From Epiperipatus broadwayi (taxonomy: Eukaryota > Onychophora > Udeonychophora > Euonychophora > Peripatidae): a stretch of 64,000 nucleotides of DNA. The position numbers and the translations under genes were made by a program. The DNA lies in the NCBI GenBank assembly GCA_028023455.1, contig JAQFVV010006426.1, positions 992,001 through 1,056,000 of the forward strand, in the 5' to 3' direction. Below, in pieces: positions 1-11,500 of the stretch; the stretch's first letter is position 1; each line of letters begins with the position of its first letter. The notes beneath the pieces were generated by a model. It did no database searches. It worked only from the letters and a program-made list of their open reading frames with translations, and was not told the DNA's origin.

Positions 1-445
1 AGTCTTAGTAATCAATGGATACAAGATTTATTGCATAAAATCCCTATCTAATGCATACTTATCCAATACTCTCAGACTTAGGTGGCAATGCTGTATGGAG
101 TTTGCTGTTATTGGAAATGGTGACTGGTTTTTGTGTAGATGCTCAACTGGGTTGAGATCTGACTATGCAAGTGAATGAGCTTGGATTGAAAACATTGCTT
201 TCAGCTTGGGCCCTTACCTTTATAGTTAACTAAATAGGTAAAAGGTGAAAAATTGGAGGCCAGCCTTAGATCCTAAGATTAGGTGCAATGCTCTCAGATC
301 CAAGGATCTTCACTGATGAACTTCAAGCGAGAAACTAGTCTGCAGATATTAAATGAGTAGGTATTGAATAAGGATTTTATGCAAAAATGTTCTTGCATTC
401 ATTGATTACTAAGGTACTGGGTGGCACTATTCTATGGAATTTATT
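1..445 (+). repeat. Foldback family, degraded copy
   Basis: The first 80 bases and bases 255-440 carry recognisable but diverged family blocks: AATCAATGGAT, TGCATAAAATCCCTATCTA, GATCCTAAGATTAGGTGCA and ATTGATTACT. They occur in the inverted order seen in better copies (28800-29516), so this is an old foldback copy cut by the window edge. Confidence 0.7.
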
Positions 446-1331
446 TTAGAGACTAAAATTTTGCATCTACTACAATTACCATTTAGTCTTTTGAATTTTT
501 CTATTGGAGAGTTTTAAGTAAATTAAGTTTCCTGCATTCAAGAAATGGAATTATAAGCTGAAGTTAGATCAATAAAATAGCACCCAGTTTTTAATTTATT
601 TTGAAAGCCTTTTTCAATGTGATTAAAATTATTGTTCACATTAGTGTTTTCCTGGCCTAAACCCAGCCGATTCCATGGGTAGATTAACTCTCAATTCTAC
701 ATTTTTTCAATAAGTTTGTAGAGAACACGTAATGATACTGACAATAATTTTTTAGATTACTGGATTTATTTAGTTTTAAGACTGCTATAGTTTCACTTTT
801 ATGTCAAATTTGTGAAAGTTTCTATATGAATAATGATGTTGAATAATTTTTATCAATCATGCTTTAGTGAAACTAAGTTTTTTTTTTATAAATTCTGACT
901 GTAACCTACTCTTTATGCCTTTCCTGGTTCAAAGCTATCTAAAGCAGATTCAATTTCACTAATATCAACTGGTTTTATTATACATTAGAGGAACATTATC
1001 AAAGAAAAACTTGCATTGTTCTAATGATTATTTTTTCTCATTGTCAATCTCAGATTTAGAAATATTTAAATTTGGCAAGTACTTTTAGAGATACGTTTAC
1101 ATTTACCATGCTTACATAAGTGATCATGCTTTATGAATAGATCTTGTAAAGTTTTGCTTCACTTTTCTTTTTTTGACATGATTGAATGCTTTCACATTTG
1201 TCAGAAATTTTCAGATCTTTGATAGACAAAAAATGATTAAATTGCTGGTTTAATTTCAATCTGTAATGAATTCTTTAGTATAAATTTGTTAAATCTACTG
1301 TAGCAAGACAGAATTGGAGATTCTATGTAAT
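446..1331. other. No feature seen
   Basis: A+T-rich sequence between two repeats. There is no coding frame, RNA gene or repeat I recognise. Confidence 0.6.
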
Positions 1332-1495
1332 AATTCAGATGAAAGCTATTCTTTTTCAAAATAGAAATTTAAAAAATCTAACTGGAGCCAACGTGCTACG
1401 TATCTTAAAAAAAAAAGAAGATACATAGCACATTGGCTCCAGTTAGATTTTTTAAATTTCTATTTTGAAAAAAAAAAAAAACTTTCATCTGAATT
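1332..1495. repeat. Near-perfect 75 bp hairpin palindrome
   Basis: Left arm 1332-1406 and right arm 1418-1495 are reverse complements with a few differences, mostly length variation in a T/A run and two transitions. The loop is an A-run of about 11 bases. Such tight palindromes are typical of young foldback MITEs or palindromic duplications. It shares no sequence with the other foldback families here. Confidence 0.85.
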
Positions 1496-1816
1496 CCATG
1501 AGTGATTACTCTAAGTTTATGTTGGATATGGGGTACACATTCCTATGTTAATAAATCAATGGATAATGAACTACCATTTTGTTGAAACAAAATGTCACAA
1601 ATTGTTCTCCAATTGCTTTAATGGATTGTTCCATCTTGTTTGCATTATAATGTGCACATTAAGTCCAGTCATTCTAAAAGTTGGATATCTATAAATATAA
1701 AAGATACAGGAAGATCTCAAAGAGGAGGGTATGGCCAATTTGTATTGATTTGCAAAATCATTTGACCTACCTTCAATTGTTGGTAAAGATTTATAACTTT
1801 TATATGCCACATATAA

Positions 1817-1925
1817 AAACAGGCAAAACTCTCCCTACAGTAGTGCCCCTCAGTGCAAGCCAGAAGGCTTGTGCATAAAATACCTATCTAGTGCATACTC
1901 ATCCAATATCCCCAGACTAGTTTAG
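1817..1925 (+). repeat. Foldback family, single-arm fragment
   Basis: It carries the family terminal block (AGGCAAAACTCTCC) followed by CAGAAGGCTTGTGCATAAAA, the CTATCTAGTGCATACTCATC block and the CCCCAGACTAGTTT block. It has one arm only; the opposite arm is missing. Confidence 0.8.
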
Positions 1926-2235
1926 TAGCTTAATACATGCCATACTTTTTTTGTGATATTAGAAGTTGATAAATTATTTACTTCAGGGCTATAAATTTTA
2001 AGGCTGAAAAGTAATAAATCTCTATATCCTTAGAAAAGTATTATTGAAGAAATGAACAATTTTTAGACTTATAGTGAGTGCTAATCATAAAAGAATGTTT
2101 TATGCAATTGAAGAGATTTGGTGACTAAAGGGTGATGAATTAAAGTTCATTTAGACTTGCCAAGATGCAAGTATACAATATATTGGAAACATCACACAAT
2201 CACCATTTTTTATGCTTACACAAGCTGTTTTTCAC

Positions 2236-3175
2236 AGAGGAAAAACTCTTCATACAGAAGTACCAATCAGTACAAGCCAGAGTGGAAGCAGGAAGGTTTG
2301 TGCATAAAATCCATATCTAGTGCCTAATCATCCAATATCCCCAGATTAGTTTCTTGCTTATGGCTTTCATCAGTGGAGTCTTGGATCTGAGAGCATTGCA
2401 CCTAGATTTTAGGATCTAATGCAACCCTCCAGCAGCCACTTTTTTAGCTAACTATAAAGCTTAGAGTCCAAAATGAAATTACCAATAATGTTTCCAAGCT
2501 AAAAAAGTAAAAGTTGGCTGCTGGAGGGGTTGCATTAGATCCTAAGATCTAGGTGCAGTGCTCTCAGATACAAGGTTCCTCACTGATGAAAGCAACAAGT
2601 TAGAAACTAGTCTGGGGATATTGGATGAGTAGACACTAGATAGGGATTTTATGCGCAAACCTTCCTACATCCATTGATTACTCTGGCTTGCACTGAGTGG
2701 TGGAGTTTTACCTGTGAAAAACAGCTTGTGTAAGCATAAGGAATGGTGATCATGTGACATTTTATAGTTTAATACCAATCCTGCCCAGCAGAATTACGGT
2801 GACTAATTATTAAAGAACCAAAGACACCAAAAAGTATGAACACTGAACTAAATTCAGATCTATACAACTATACAAGCTAATGAGTTTAGCTTGAAAACAT
2901 TATTTTCATTTTGGACTCAGTTTTATAGTTTGTTAAAAAATAAAAGGAGACTGCTGGAAGGTTGCATTACACCCTAAGATCTAGGTGCAGTGCTCTCAGA
3001 TACAAGGCTCCTCACTGATGAAAGCCATAAGCTAGAAACTAGCCTGGGGATATTGGATGAGTAGACACTATATCAGGACTTTATGCACCAACTTTCCTGC
3101 ATCCACTGATTACTCTGGCTTGCATCTGAGTGGTGCTACTGTATGGACAGTTTTGTCTCTGTGAATATTGGAAAC
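2236..3175. repeat. Foldback family, composite copy with three arms
   Basis: One arm in forward orientation (2236-2450) is followed by an inverted arm (2515-2760), then a second inverted arm in the same orientation (about 2780-3175). Shared blocks include GATCCTAAGATCTAGGTGCA, GGGGATATTGGATGAGTAG and CAATGCAACCCTCCAGCAGC-type sequence. The duplicated arm suggests recombination or nested insertion. It ends near GTATGGACAGTTTTG. Confidence 0.85.
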
Positions 3176-5835
3176 AGATGACTACTTGTTAATGCAAACC
3201 AAATAACAAAATATTGCCTTCACTCATTCTTTTAAGGTGGCAGAAAAGAGCATGAAAATAAATGAGAGCACATATATATAATAAAAATGGGAATAATTAG
3301 TTAAGAGCTGTTAATAGATTTTCTTGACTGTAAAATAATTTTTCAAGTTTTTGTTTCACTAATCTATATTACTGCATTGAGGAAGTTGTTTAAAATTTGT
3401 CACACATTAAATTAAAGACATGTGTGTAAAATATTTTTATTTCCAAATTTATATAATTCTTAACATCTTGATAAGTCTAATGATTTTAATTTGTCACTCT
3501 TAGTCAATAAATATCTTCAATTGCATAAAACATTCGTTAATGATTAGGTTCACTGTAAGCCTAAAATTGTTTATTCCTTCAATAATACAGATCTAGGCAA
3601 GGTGGATGTTTATTTATTTTTAATCCACATTTCAGCCTTAGAATTTATAATTAGATAATTTAGCAACTTTTTTCTATTTCTTGAGAAAAGTATATATGGC
3701 ATGTAATTGCATATGCATCAATTAATGCTCATTTAGCTTTCAACCAACTTATTTAGTGATGCTGACAATATGATTTTTTAGTTCCATGGTTCTTATAAGC
3801 TTGTCAAAAAGTGATTAATATATATTAAATTTTTTTTTTACAAAATGCCCATTGTCTAACACCTCTTTGCAAATTTCTTGATTATTTCCCCCTCCCCATC
3901 TACTGCATATATACATTGTGGTATTTAATAATCTTATATATTCATTATTAGTCTCTCCAAATGGTGTTTAAGTTGTAAATCATGGATTTAAAAAAAAATA
4001 ATTAAATGATTTATTTCTTGAAAGTTCATGTGAAATATAAGCATTATAAGTAAGCTTAGCTGGGATTCAAGCATCTTCAATCTGATTTTGCACAACCATA
4101 TAAAAGCACGCAGGGCACTCGTGGATTGGAAAAAAAATTTAAATAGTGTTTGCCATGAAATATTAATTTGTTTTTTTTCTGTTATTCAATGTGCATCCTC
4201 TTTTATCTTAACATCTTTACTAATTAAGAACAGTGTAGACTGGATACTATGAGATCTGATATTAGTCATTTTTCTATATTAAATGTATAACGGTCGGGTA
4301 GTATTGGAAGTTAGTCTTACCGTATCTGTGCTACAGGGCACCACCAGGCTATTTGAACCAGGAAAATTTATAGAATAGGCAGATACACGCTGTTAAGATC
4401 CCACTTTATTTTATATTTCGACTGTTAGCCTGTCATTAGCTCGTGGAGCAGCAGAGATAATGTATACTTTTTTATTAAAATATATTTTCACTATAAAAAA
4501 AAATAAGAGAAGCCACTGTCAGTAATAACACACAAACATTTATTAAACACATATGTAATTTAGAATTATTTTAATCTAACTTTTACTTTAGCATTTAATT
4601 TACATTTTTAACTTTTTATTTTTGAAGTTCACACAGATGAATTTAATATTTTATTAGTGTCGAGTATGGATAGACTACATAGATTGCATTTGAAAATATT
4701 CTATCCCTGATTTAACCTTAGGCCAAAAGTTCGCAGTTAGACCAACGCCAACCTATCTGATATATCGATGTATTCAATGCAGCAGGAATACGACAGCACA
4801 ATACCATACTGTCAGGAATGCACATCTGAACAGCATGGTTATAGAGAAGAAATTGTCTCTTGTCCAATACAGGAATGTTATATCTGTCTGGCGAGAAGAA
4901 CAATGAAAAAAAAATCCATAGGAAGGGACTGCGGTCCTTTTTGCCATCTTACTATCCCATTCCATAGGCTAAAGGGGTGATCCAAGGAGCAAGGAATACG
5001 TCTGCTTCCGATGGTCAGTACAAAATGGGACTTATTTTGCCCAAGTGCGGCATATCGTGATCCTGCACATAGCAGACCATACTACATTTACTAATTACAC
5101 CAATATATCCAATCGATTAACCCAATTTAACTATGAAACAAATAACCTAAGATTTACTCTCCCTTAAACTAACATAACTTTATGAATCTATGCAGCCATT
5201 CATGCCAGACTTAAATTTAACATTTATTAAAAGTTGTTTAACAAAAAAAAAATCATAATAAAAACTTAAAAGAACGAAACAAATAACTTAATGGAAATGA
5301 CTTGGAAAAAATACATCAAAGAAAATTAGTTATTAATAATAATTTATGTTGGTCAGATAGGATTCTATTTCTATTAAATTTTAGTTTTGGAATTAAAGTT
5401 CTTACTATTTTGAAAATGTTCATTGGTTATATAGTTCTTACTGTTTTAGAAAAGTTCATCTTTTACAGTTGCTTGTAATTTGGGATCCAGTGTTAATTCC
5501 CCCGATGTCCTATGGTCCGCAATATAGAAAAACGATTGGTCATTTCTCCTTTTTTTTTAAGCAAAACTGAAGGGATTGAAGAGAACGTCTTTTCAATCCC
5601 TTCTCCTTCAACTCTCTCCGCACTAATACATAAAGCACACCTCTGCTTTCACATCTCTATCCTCTTATTTATTTCCAAACTTTTCCTTTTATAATAAACT
5701 TTCGGATCGAGTGGACATGACAGGGATGATGATCTTTTCATTGAGGTCCGTTTCCTGAGGGATTTCTTTTATTGGCTATTAGTTTCTATTGTACATTTTG
5801 GAATGCCCAAGGGCTAGTTTATTTTTACTAATTAA
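3176..5835. other. Mostly anonymous flank, with a less A+T-rich island
   Basis: The stretch 4285-5100 is visibly less A+T-rich than its neighbours. It contains a 70-codon plus frame (4768-4980) with several cysteines (YCQECTSEQ, CPIQECYICL, CGPFC). I do not recognise this peptide and the opposite strand is equally open, so I do not call a gene. The segment 5490-5790 has an LTR-like look (starts TGTTAATTCCCC, contains AATAAA) but no partner copy is visible. Nothing is seen in 3176-4280. Confidence 0.4.
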
Positions 5836-5842
5836 AATAATC

Positions 5843-6440
5843 ATTTCCATTTTACACAACAGCATTAAGTAAATAAGCAATTATTTTATCTAGCGCCGTG
5901 TTTACAATTATATTACATTCAAATATCAGCTTTTCAAGCTAATTGAGCACGCGCCTTTTGAGAGTGTTAAATAAATGAATACTTTCCTCTTCAATCCAAG
6001 ATATAGTATTTATGCAGTATTCATTTATTTAACATTCTCAAAAGGCATGTGCTCAATTAGCTTGAAAGGCTGATATTTGAATGTAATATAATTGTAAACA
6101 CGGCGCTAGATAAAATAATTGCTTATTTACTCATAATTAAGTTTAAGTAAGAATGACTTTTAGTAAATTCTAAGCAATTTCACCAACGTCATTCAGTCAA
6201 AAAACATCGTAAATAGTAATTTAAAGTGAGAATTCTACTCACGCTCTCCTCAACAGTTCTTCAGATTTGCTCATATAAAAGAATTTGAATTGTATGGAAT
6301 AAGAGGATCTTTTTTATTCCTGCATAAATACTATATCTTGGATTGAAGAGGAAAGTATTCATTTATTTAACACTCTCAAAAGGCGAGTGCTCAATTAGCT
6401 TGAAAGGCTGATATTTGAATGTAAAACAATAGCATTAATT
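5843..6440. repeat. Compound foldback element (second family)
   Basis: The arm at about 5868-5980 is inverted at 6016-6135 over about 115 bp with few differences (shared TAAATAAATGAATAC, CTCAATTAGCTTGAAA, CTAGATAAAATAATTGC). A third, shorter arm (6319-6440) is again inverted relative to the first and extends through its loop sequence (ATACTATATCTTGGATTGAA). CAGCATTAA and its partner words mark the outer edges. This could extrude as a cruciform. Confidence 0.85.
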
Positions 6441-8463
6441 AAATTTGTACGTTCTAAAAGATATATTTTTTATCTTTAAATTTTTTTAAGTTTTTGTTGA
6501 AAATTTAGTTTTAAAACTTTTTCTTTTTTTAATAAAGTTTTCATCTGTGCGATTATATATATATAAATTTAGATGATTTTTAACTTTGAATTTTTATTTC
6601 TTAAAAAAAAAAAGTTTTTATTTGCGAACTTTTCTTTTTCATGTCTAATTTTTAAAATAAATAATGTAACGGCAGCGTGCGTGCCCGTTACAAATGATAA
6701 CAGAATAAATTGTTTCTACAATTATTTTCTTTCTTTAATTATATGCACAACAATTCTGACTCTATTCTGTCCTTTGTTTAATCATTGCATAACTCATCTT
6801 TAGTTTTTTATTCTTACGATGGTGGAACAACTATACCTGTTAACAAAGTGGTTGCTAATGATTATGACTTAAACTCTCATGTATTAGTTTGATTTATCTT
6901 GAATTTAGTCAAACCATATAGTGAGAATTGAGCTTATATAGAGTGAACAAATTGTACAACACTTTGTCTAGTTAAATTGTGATTTATACAAATGTAAATG
7001 TATATAACAAATATTAGAACAGTAGACACCATTGTCACATAATTTACAAATTTAGTTCACTTTTTTCTCTCTCCTAGATGCATATATTATAATAATTTTA
7101 GCCATGAGCCAGAAAACAGTTTGAAAGCCGATAATGTGGATGTCAAAAATGAAAATAATTTCAAAATGAAATTACAATAAGGAAATTTAATCTTTAATGG
7201 TGAAAACATTGTACATATTTTTTTAAAAATAGTATTCTGCTAAATGAAAATATTGTAAAAATTTCAGTTCCAAGGCATAAAAGGAGAATTTAGAAGTTAA
7301 TTAATATTGACTTCCAAAAAATAATTAGCTTCCAGGTGAAATTATGGCAACAATGGTTGAAATCTAAGTGCTAAACATGGAATTGCTAAATCAATGAACG
7401 CTATTGACTGATATAATAGTTATATGAATAAGATTTTTTACCTGTAAATTAAGTATTAGATGTCTTTTATCATGTTTTATGAATTCATTTTTCTTCTGCA
7501 ATTTGTTCATCTTTACTATTTTTTTTCTTTCAAATTACTTTTGTATCTCAAATATTAATTTTAATCAAGAAGCCAGAAAAATACAATCAAAAAATTGATC
7601 AGTATTGAAGTGAAAACAAGATCATTTTTAAAAAAGCTGTATAACAGTCAACAACTTAAGTTCTGAATATGGTACAGCTGAATATAAAAAAAGGCAAAGA
7701 CAATAAAAAGGATTTTTAGATTGACCAGTTTATGTTTTAATATAGAACAAATAATAATGTGGATTAATCAAAAAGTAAATAGCGAATTATAACCCCAATA
7801 AGGCAATAATTTATGAAAAAATTCAGTGCCAGGAAAATATAGTTCATTGAATACAGGCAAAGAATTGGATTGCATAGTATTATAAAGCAGTCAAACTGTT
7901 TAGCACAGATAGGATTGCTGTTGAACATTAATTTCCTCATAAGAATATGGGAAGTTCAGAAGTCAATGATATGTGAATTTTTATTAAGATATGTAAGTTT
8001 GTTTTGTTTTAATTTTATACTTTAAAAAGAGGGAATTATTATTTTCATTAAAATCTATTTGCGCACAATTAATTTATATGCATTTTAACATTTATATTTT
8101 TTGATTTTTTCTGCTTATATGGATTAGTTTAAACGATGAACTTGGAATGAATTATCTCTACATATATGTATTTCAACATAAGCTGCTTGTATGGATGGTA
8201 AAATATACGAACTTCTAGAATGGATTAATTTGTTGTACATACTTCTGGAACTGATTAATTTGTTGTACCAGTCTTTATAAATAATTATATTACTTCATTT
8301 TAATATATCGACATTTTTCATTAATTTAAAAATATAATTGAAGTTTATTTTTTATAAATAGTAATTTTGTCATCTCAAACAAACAATATATAACTTTTAG
8401 GTTTGATGGGGGGGGGGATGTCTTTATTTTTATGTATAAAAATATATATACAATACAATAAAC
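6441..8463. other. No gene seen
   Basis: A+T-rich downstream flank of EMG1. A roughly 32 bp direct duplication around 8210-8270 (GATTAATTTGTTGTAC twice) is the only local structure noted. Confidence 0.5.
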
Positions 8464-8469
8464 TTTATT
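8464..8469 (-). promoter_or_regulatory. EMG1 candidate poly(A) signal AATAAA
   Basis: On the minus strand AATAAA begins six bases after the EMG1 stop codon, implying a very short 3' UTR. A second AATAAA lies about 40 bp further (8425-8430 on the plus strand) and may be the one used. A 10-base poly-G run on the plus strand (8408-8417) follows. Confidence 0.6.
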
Positions 8470-8474
8470 GATCA

Positions 8475-8588
8475 CTATAAAATTTGCCAAGCATCTTCAA
8501 ATGCATTTGTTAATTTAGCACATGTTATTGCTGCAGATAAAGGATAATGACTAAATGCAATCGTATCCTCAGTATAATCAACATTCAC
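8475..8588 (-). CDS. EMG1: EMG1 exon 6 (terminal)
   Basis: The acceptor is TTTTTGCAG|GTGAAT. The 37 codons encode [20 protein letters not shown] and then [17 protein letters not shown], followed by TAG at 8477-8475. The HYPLSAA..CAK..NAFE..W pattern is the invariant C-terminus of the family and closes the cofactor pocket. Confidence 0.96.
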   Translation of the reverse strand: MNVDYTEDTIAFSHYPLSAAITCAKLTNAFEDAWQIL

Positions 8589-11500
8589 CTGCAAAAAAAA
8601 AAAAAATATTTTTTACTTTTGTTGAAAATAATATATTTATATATAACAAGCATCATTTTTCTTTTCCAAATGATGAAATTTAAAATATTTAGAAATTAAC
8701 ATAATTGATGACAAGCTAAGCTTTAACAATTACTTACTTAACATGAAATTAAATTTCATATATTTTTGATATATAATTTATTTGAAGATTAACTAAATGC
8801 ACACATGCCTTTGCATTTTTTAAATACAGGACAATAAATAATGTTAACTGAAATTTTAAATCTTCACAACCCCCCCCCCCCCCCCCAATATGGGGGAAAA
8901 ATATAATGGATATTTATTTAAAAGCAAATATCAGAAAACACTTGGAAATGTAATAATACCTGGGCTGGTTGATGTCATTGTTTTAACTACAAATTGTCCT
9001 GACAGCGAATTCCATTTTTTCCCCCAATGTCTTTAGAAAACTTTGCTTGTGAATTGTAAATTTAATTTAACATTATTAAATGTTTATATATTGCAACAGT
9101 ATAAATGGGATTGGTAGAGGTGCGATGCCCAAAAGACAGATGCTCTACTAAATATTAATTAAATCCAAATTTATAAAAGATTAAAATAGATTAAATGAAA
9201 AAGACTTCATACACTTAGTTCCTCAAGTCTCTAATCTACACCCGATACAATCTTTTAAAATAGATATGAAATAATAAAGAATGCTAACTCTTATGGATAT
9301 GATGAAAATTTATAAGGTAATGGATTAATTATTAATTAGCCAAAATGTGTATAAAATGATAGTATTTGAACTGCATCTTAGTTGAAGTTTATTTATCTAT
9401 ATATCTTTTTAATACAATTATAATTATTACCTCTTGATTAATCAAAGTAAGTAAAATTCAGGACTTCTATTTTAGTAAATAACGAGAATAATAATTTATT
9501 TATATCAGATAATAATAAATAATAAATGAAGAATAATGAGATACTAAGGAATAAACCCAATATTCAATAATTATATAAATGTTAATATTTATAGTGGTGT
9601 TAAACAACAGACTTAATTTTCATAACCAGAGGAAAATCTACATTTACATTTATTTATCGAGCACATAACTCGCAACTTATTACGATGTAGAATTATAGCA
9701 ATACTAAAAAAAATCTAAAGAAGTTATTCAAATAAAATAAAATTATTAGTTAATTACAATTTTGAATCATTGGGATTTTCTTCTAATTGTATGTTTATCT
9801 AAACATTTATTCTTCAACATACATATATGCATTAAATAACCTCCAAAATAAACATATAATAAAATAAAATGAAGCTGAACAATTGGTAAAGACAATGTAG
9901 TCAACATCCTATAGAGTATAGATGCATTTTAAATTTTATAATTCATTAAACTATCCAATATTTATGCAAGAATAATGCTCCACAATTATTATTTAAAATT
10001 CATTCCCACTAGATTACTGATATAATTTTATCCAAGAATGTTTAGCATCTTAATCCATTTTTAGAGTTATCATAATGCACTGTTCTATAGCATAGGTCTC
10101 TTTAACAACTTGTATATAAAATATCACAACCACTAAATATTAATCTCCAAAGGATTTATCTGATTTTATTGTCATAATTTCATCTTGAGAGTAATAGTTA
10201 TCCAATCCATTTATGATGCAATTTAACCTCAGAAACTGGAATATGGGTAAGCCTTGCACAAATTTATTACAGGTCTTGACAACATAAAAAAAAGACTAAT
10301 ATATATATATTGTTGAGATAATAGGAGGATAAGAAGTTTAAATTTTGGCTTGCTACAATATATAATTATCCAATCTTTTAAGCATTGATATTATATTTTG
10401 ATTTAGTTAATATTTTTATCCTTTGTTCCATAAGCTTTCATATTGAAATTCAAGTACACATGTATATATTTACTTAAATTCAAATGCATATTTAGAAATT
10501 TCTGATGAAAATAAAATAAATTTTCCAAAGTGCACTATTAACTGCATTTTTGAGTTGGTATTAAGCTTCAATTCGCCTTTCAGCTTGCCCCTGGAAAAAG
10601 ACGTTAACTTTTCATTTTTAGTGATCATGTTGTATTGTCTTTTAACATAAATTATCCTAAGTCTATACAATATCATCATCATTTTCAACCATTATCGATT
10701 CACTGCAGGATGGTCTCCAATCTTCTCCAATCATTGGTCTCTTTTCTCCATATCACAACATTTATTTCATCTATCCATCTCACATGTGGTTTTTTTCTAG
10801 GTCTTTTACAATTTCTTGGAATCCAGTTTAAGATTTCAATCCTCCATCTATTATCATCTCTTCTAGTAAGAAATACAGCCCAACTCCACTTCAGTCTCTT
10901 AATTCTTTGAATGATGTCAATAACATATTTGTTCTCATCCATGTATTTAGTTTTTGATCTCTTCTTGTTATTCCTAACATGGATCTCTCCATACATCTTT
11001 GAGTGGTCTGAAGTCTCCATTGCTTTTTTATTGAGTTCCAGATCTCAGATCCATAACTAAGAACTGGTTAAACACATTTATTAAAAACCTTCATTTTCAA
11101 ACACAGGCATATTTCCTTTTAATATTAAGTTATTTCTACCAAAAGCATCCCAACCAAGTTTAATTCTATGATTAATTTCAGGCATTATGTTGCCATCTGA
11201 AGTAATAATTTGACCAAGGTATTTGTAGGTGTTAACTTTTTCTAACTCATCACTATTAATGCAAGTTCGAAGCTGATAAAAAATTAAATTTAGCAGCATA
11301 CAAAAAGGATTTATTAAATATAGGTTTTAAATAGAGCATCGTTAACAGCATGATCACACGGTTTCAAAACAAAACGACCAACAATGCACTCAATGTGGAT
11401 AGACAGAGGCTATTATTATCATACATACTGACCATGCACAAAAAATTTTGTTTAATTTTCAACAGAAGCTTTTAGTTGTGCTTTCAACCCCTCCTAGTTC

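Noticed and set aside
5490-5790. Solo LTR
   Set aside because: It starts TGTTAATTCCCC and has an AATAAA, but no partner copy, target duplication or clear CA end was found.
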